This document shows, one piece after another, positions 62,133 through 64,000 of a stretch of 64,000 nucleotides of DNA. The notes beneath the pieces were generated by a model, which was given only the letters and a program-made list of their open reading frames with translations, did not search any database and was not told where the DNA came from. The DNA is from Pseudanabaena sp. (GTDB taxonomy: Bacteria; Cyanobacteriota; Cyanobacteriia; Pseudanabaenales; Pseudanabaenaceae). The position numbers were made by a program, and so were the translations under genes. Positions within the stretch are counted from its first letter, which is position 1. The number at the start of each line of letters is the position of its first letter. The DNA lies in the NCBI GenBank assembly GCA_003249015.1, contig QBLS01000003.1:62001-126000 (forward strand), given 5' to 3'.

Positions 62133-62315
62133 TTACTCGGAGTTGCGAAATAAGCTTAAGACTGGAATACAAGCTCCAACGCAAGAGGCGATCGCGCCAA
62201 TACCCGAAAAAACATGGGGAGCTTGGGTGTACTTGACAATTTCATCAGTTGCCAGAGGCAGGGTCAGGAGCAGCATACACGACACACCTAAGCGAACTGC
62301 TAATTGATGAATCAT
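62133..62315 (-). CDS. Small membrane protein
   Basis: 60 residues from ATG 62315; an upstream frame start at 62381 adds an unconvincing leader. Two hydrophobic segments: LAVRLGVSCMLLLTLPLATD and GIGAIASCVGACIPVLSLF. No family recognised. Convergent with ycf35. Confidence 0.5.
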   Translation of the reverse strand: MIHQLAVRLGVSCMLLLTLPLATDEIVKYTQAPHVFSGIGAIASCVGACIPVLSLFRNSE

Positions 62316-62440
62316 GATTAATACCTGAAAACTATAGAAACATAGATACCTCACACTATGCTCCCTCAGAGGGATCGTCATCTACATATAGGTGGATATG
62401 CTATCTGGCAGGGCATTAATTTGTGTAGAACCAAAGAATC

Positions 62441-62489
62441 AAAAAAGATGACAAAAGCCTTGCTGAGCAAAGCTTTTGTCATCTTTTTT
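62441..62489. terminator. Hairpin with A/T tracts
   Basis: 23-bp arms AAAAAAGATGACAAAAGC... with one mismatched pair (C opposite A), centre TGA, ending in a T-run. It lies upstream of the 62133 gene and downstream of the EAL gene; likely terminates the latter. Confidence 0.8.
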
Positions 62490-62562
62490 TGTTTTGATCT
62501 GAGCCCCAAGTGCTGTAGTAGTCATTAGTCACTTGTATTAGGACAAAATCAAAACCCTAGGA

Positions 62563-62592
62563 GCGAGTGGTGGCGTATCGCGCCGCCACTCG
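62563..62592. repeat. Decayed GTGGCGGCGC palindrome
   Basis: CGAGTGGTGGCGTATCGCGC with CGCCACTCG; two mismatches. Confidence 0.8.
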
Positions 62593-62613
62593 GTTGCTTG
62601 AAAAGTGCTGTAT

Positions 62614-63372
62614 CTATAAATTGCTGAGCGTTGCCAAATTTTGAAACATTGGCTTAGCAAAGTAATAGCCTTGAAATAGCTCAATCCCAAAAGACTGGAG
62701 AACACTCAACTCCTCATAGGTCTCTACCCCTTCAGCAATCACCGTTATATTTAACTCCTTACATACCTGCGTAATTCCACGTACGATCGCCTTACGTTTT
62801 TTATTTTGATCAATGTCTCTAATTAGCCCCATGTCTAGCTTGACTAGATCGGTTTGGATATCGGCTAGTAGATTCAGTCCTGAGTAGCCTGCCCCAAAAT
62901 CATCGATCGCTGTGAGAAATCCTCTTTGTCGATAGTACTGAATAATCTCTCGAAGATGTGCTTGATCGGTTATTCTTTCTCCTTCAGTAATTTCAAAAAT
63001 AATCCGATCTATAGGAAATCCGTAGGCTTCAGCAGCCTCAATCGTAGTACGAATGCAAAGCTCAGGGTTATAAACGGCATTGGGCAGGAAGTTAATGCTT
63101 ATGTAAGAACTGATGTTCAGCTTAGCTCCTAGCTGTACGGCTTTGACTCGACAGGCTTGGTCAAAGCGATACCGATTTTGATCATTGACTCTACCTAATA
63201 TTTCGTTGGCTGGTTCTTGATTTATTCCCCTGATTAAAGCTTCTTGAGCAAATACCTTTTTAGAGTTTGTATTGACGATTGGCTGAAATGCCATAGTAAA
63301 TTCAAATTCTAATCCCGCCCCTTTCGCACATTCTGCACAACCGATCTTTTGAGGTTCTTGATGTCTGTTCAT
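62614..63372 (-). CDS. EAL-domain cyclic di-GMP phosphodiesterase
   Basis: 252 residues from ATG 63372 (a TTG at 63396 is possible). A single EAL domain without sensor. Catalytic features kept: EALIRG, SINFLPNAVY (Asn), FEITEGERI (Glu), AIDDFGAGYSGLNLL (Asp-Asp), DLVKLDM (Lys) and AEGVETYEEL (Glu). Likely hydrolyses c-di-GMP, which controls motility or biofilm. The short lead has Cys pairs (IGCAECAKGAG) that could bind metal or sense redox. Confidence 0.9.
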   Translation of the reverse strand: MNRHQEPQKIGCAECAKGAGLEFEFTMAFQPIVNTNSKKVFAQEALIRGINQEPANEILGRVNDQNRYRFDQACRVKAVQLGAKLNISSYISINFLPNAVYNPELCIRTTIEAAEAYGFPIDRIIFEITEGERITDQAHLREIIQYYRQRGFLTAIDDFGAGYSGLNLLADIQTDLVKLDMGLIRDIDQNKKRKAIVRGITQVCKELNITVIAEGVETYEELSVLQSFGIELFQGYYFAKPMFQNLATLSNL

Positions 63373-63471
63373 GATGAGACAACCAAATATTTCCAAAGAC
63401 TACTGTTCATTTCTACTAAAGACTGATGGTTTGTTCTTCGACTATGATATTTGATATCAAGGATATTTATA

Positions 63472-63577
63472 TAAGTAACTAGGCGCAATTAAATATAAAA
63501 CTCCGAGATACTTGGCACATACACAGCATGTGCTAAAGGTTTTGGGTCTATTTTTTAGGATTGTGCTTAGCTACTGA
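63472..63577. repeat. Composite element with AAGTAACTAGGCGCAATTAA end
   Basis: Left end identical over 29 bp to 53377-53405; internal stem CTTGGCACATACACAGCATG... is mostly lost. Confidence 0.8.
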
Positions 63578-63687
63578 GAAAAATCCTAAAAACTATGATT
63601 TTGAAATAAATTTGGGGATTTTTAGTGAATTTGGCTGTAAAAATCTCTGAATTGGTTACTTAAATTTTTGTGTAGTAAAGGGTGATT

Positions 63688-63727
63688 CTATAGCAAAGCA
63701 AGAGTTAGTTAGTACAAATCAAAACCC
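63688..63727. repeat. 40-bp flank repeat, copy 2
   Basis: See 59861; one difference (GTTAGTTAGT against GTTAGCTAGT). Confidence 0.9.
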
Positions 63728-63733
63728 AAGAAT

Positions 63734-63762
63734 CGAGTGGCGGCACGGAGCGCCGCCACTCG
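63734..63762. repeat. Palindrome, 13-bp arms with one mismatch, GGA centre
   Basis: CGAGTGGCGGCAC-GGA-GCGCCGCCACTCG. The outer part AAGAATC of the 17329 copy is present on the left only, replaced by GCCTTCTGG on the right. Confidence 0.88.
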
Positions 63763-64000
63763 CCTTCTGGTTTTATGTCTTAAGCAAAACTTTTTTGCTA
63801 TAGAAAGTGTTAAGCCCTGTATTCGCCGAAATTAGGAACTAGATTTTGATTGTAAAGTCTATACAGAAATCAACTTCAAGTCACTAACACAAAAAAATAG
63901 CTATGCCATTTGTTGGTATTAGTTACCTCTTTTAGTAATTTTTATAAAATTAGTTTCTATGAGATCAGTTTTCTCTTCCTTTGGTTGTTTACTTGCATTA

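Larger units (their letters stand above)
63373..64000. other. Right-hand intergenic region
   Basis: Composite repeat (63472), 40-bp flank (63688) and a palindrome (63734). An ATG at 63959 opens MRSVFSSFGCLLAL, which runs off the window; it could be the signal peptide of a next gene but has no visible ribosome-binding site. Confidence 0.45.

Overview
The window is cyanobacterial chromosome. It carries psaC, the allophycocyanin operon apcA-apcB-apcC, a nitrate-type nrtABCD transporter, gun4, desA, pipX, ycf46 and ycf35, a CcsA-type haem lyase, an SLH-domain outer-membrane porin, and very many HIP1 octamers (GCGATCGC). Gene content, moderate GC and dense palindromic intergenic repeats fit a non-heterocystous filament such as Pseudanabaena, but the species is inferred, not shown. 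I saw no rRNA, tRNA, CRISPR array, intact IS or prophage.

Layout. 1-8.3 kb: partial porin, tgt-lapA pair, esterase, methyltransferase, ccsA, cysS. 8.6-16.4 kb: small exported or membrane proteins, ubiX, an NCS2 nucleobase permease, a DUF1275 protein, and two exported low-complexity proteins. 16.4-17.4 kb is an AT-rich gene desert. 17.4-29 kb: a HEAT-repeat protein, a UPF0718 permease, and a 921-aa membrane iron-sulfur/cNMP-fold protein divergent from nrtABCD. 29-38.4 kb: apcCBA (minus strand), TMEM14, a LysM-M23 peptidase, an inositol-phosphatase-like enzyme, psaC, gun4 and a GERP-repeat protein. 38.9-48.9 kb: a PFE-CTERM-like exported protein, GAF and coiled-coil proteins, aroH, a PD-(D/E)XK-like protein next to an EVE-like/TPR/DUF3883-like protein, an MscS channel with a cNMP-like fold, and an RNA methyltransferase. 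49-64 kb: CHASE2 cyclase, desA with a small upstream partner, pipX-ispE, a large membrane protein, an FAD oxidoreductase, an RDD protein, ycf46-ycf35 and an EAL protein.

The most striking feature is between the genes. About 60 long hairpins fill nearly every intergenic gap. Most share one geometry: two fully complementary arms of 12-35 bp closing on a three-base centre flanked by GC (GC-NNN-GC). Arm sequence differs from copy to copy while pairing is kept, and related copies differ by compensated changes in both arms. Several sit where bidirectional terminators would be expected. A separate 80-bp element built of C-runs and G-runs lies in all three spacers of nrtABCD.

Functional links. nrtABCD imports nitrate; PipX, encoded 24 kb away, is the NtcA co-activator of such genes. 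PsaC, ApcABC, Gun4, CcsA and Ycf35/Ycf46 all belong to the photosynthetic apparatus, its pigments or plastid-conserved functions. The locus at 42.6-46.0 kb has domain types common in nucleic-acid defence and is the best candidate for an undescribed gene system. All functional calls come from reading translated sequence; no database search was run.
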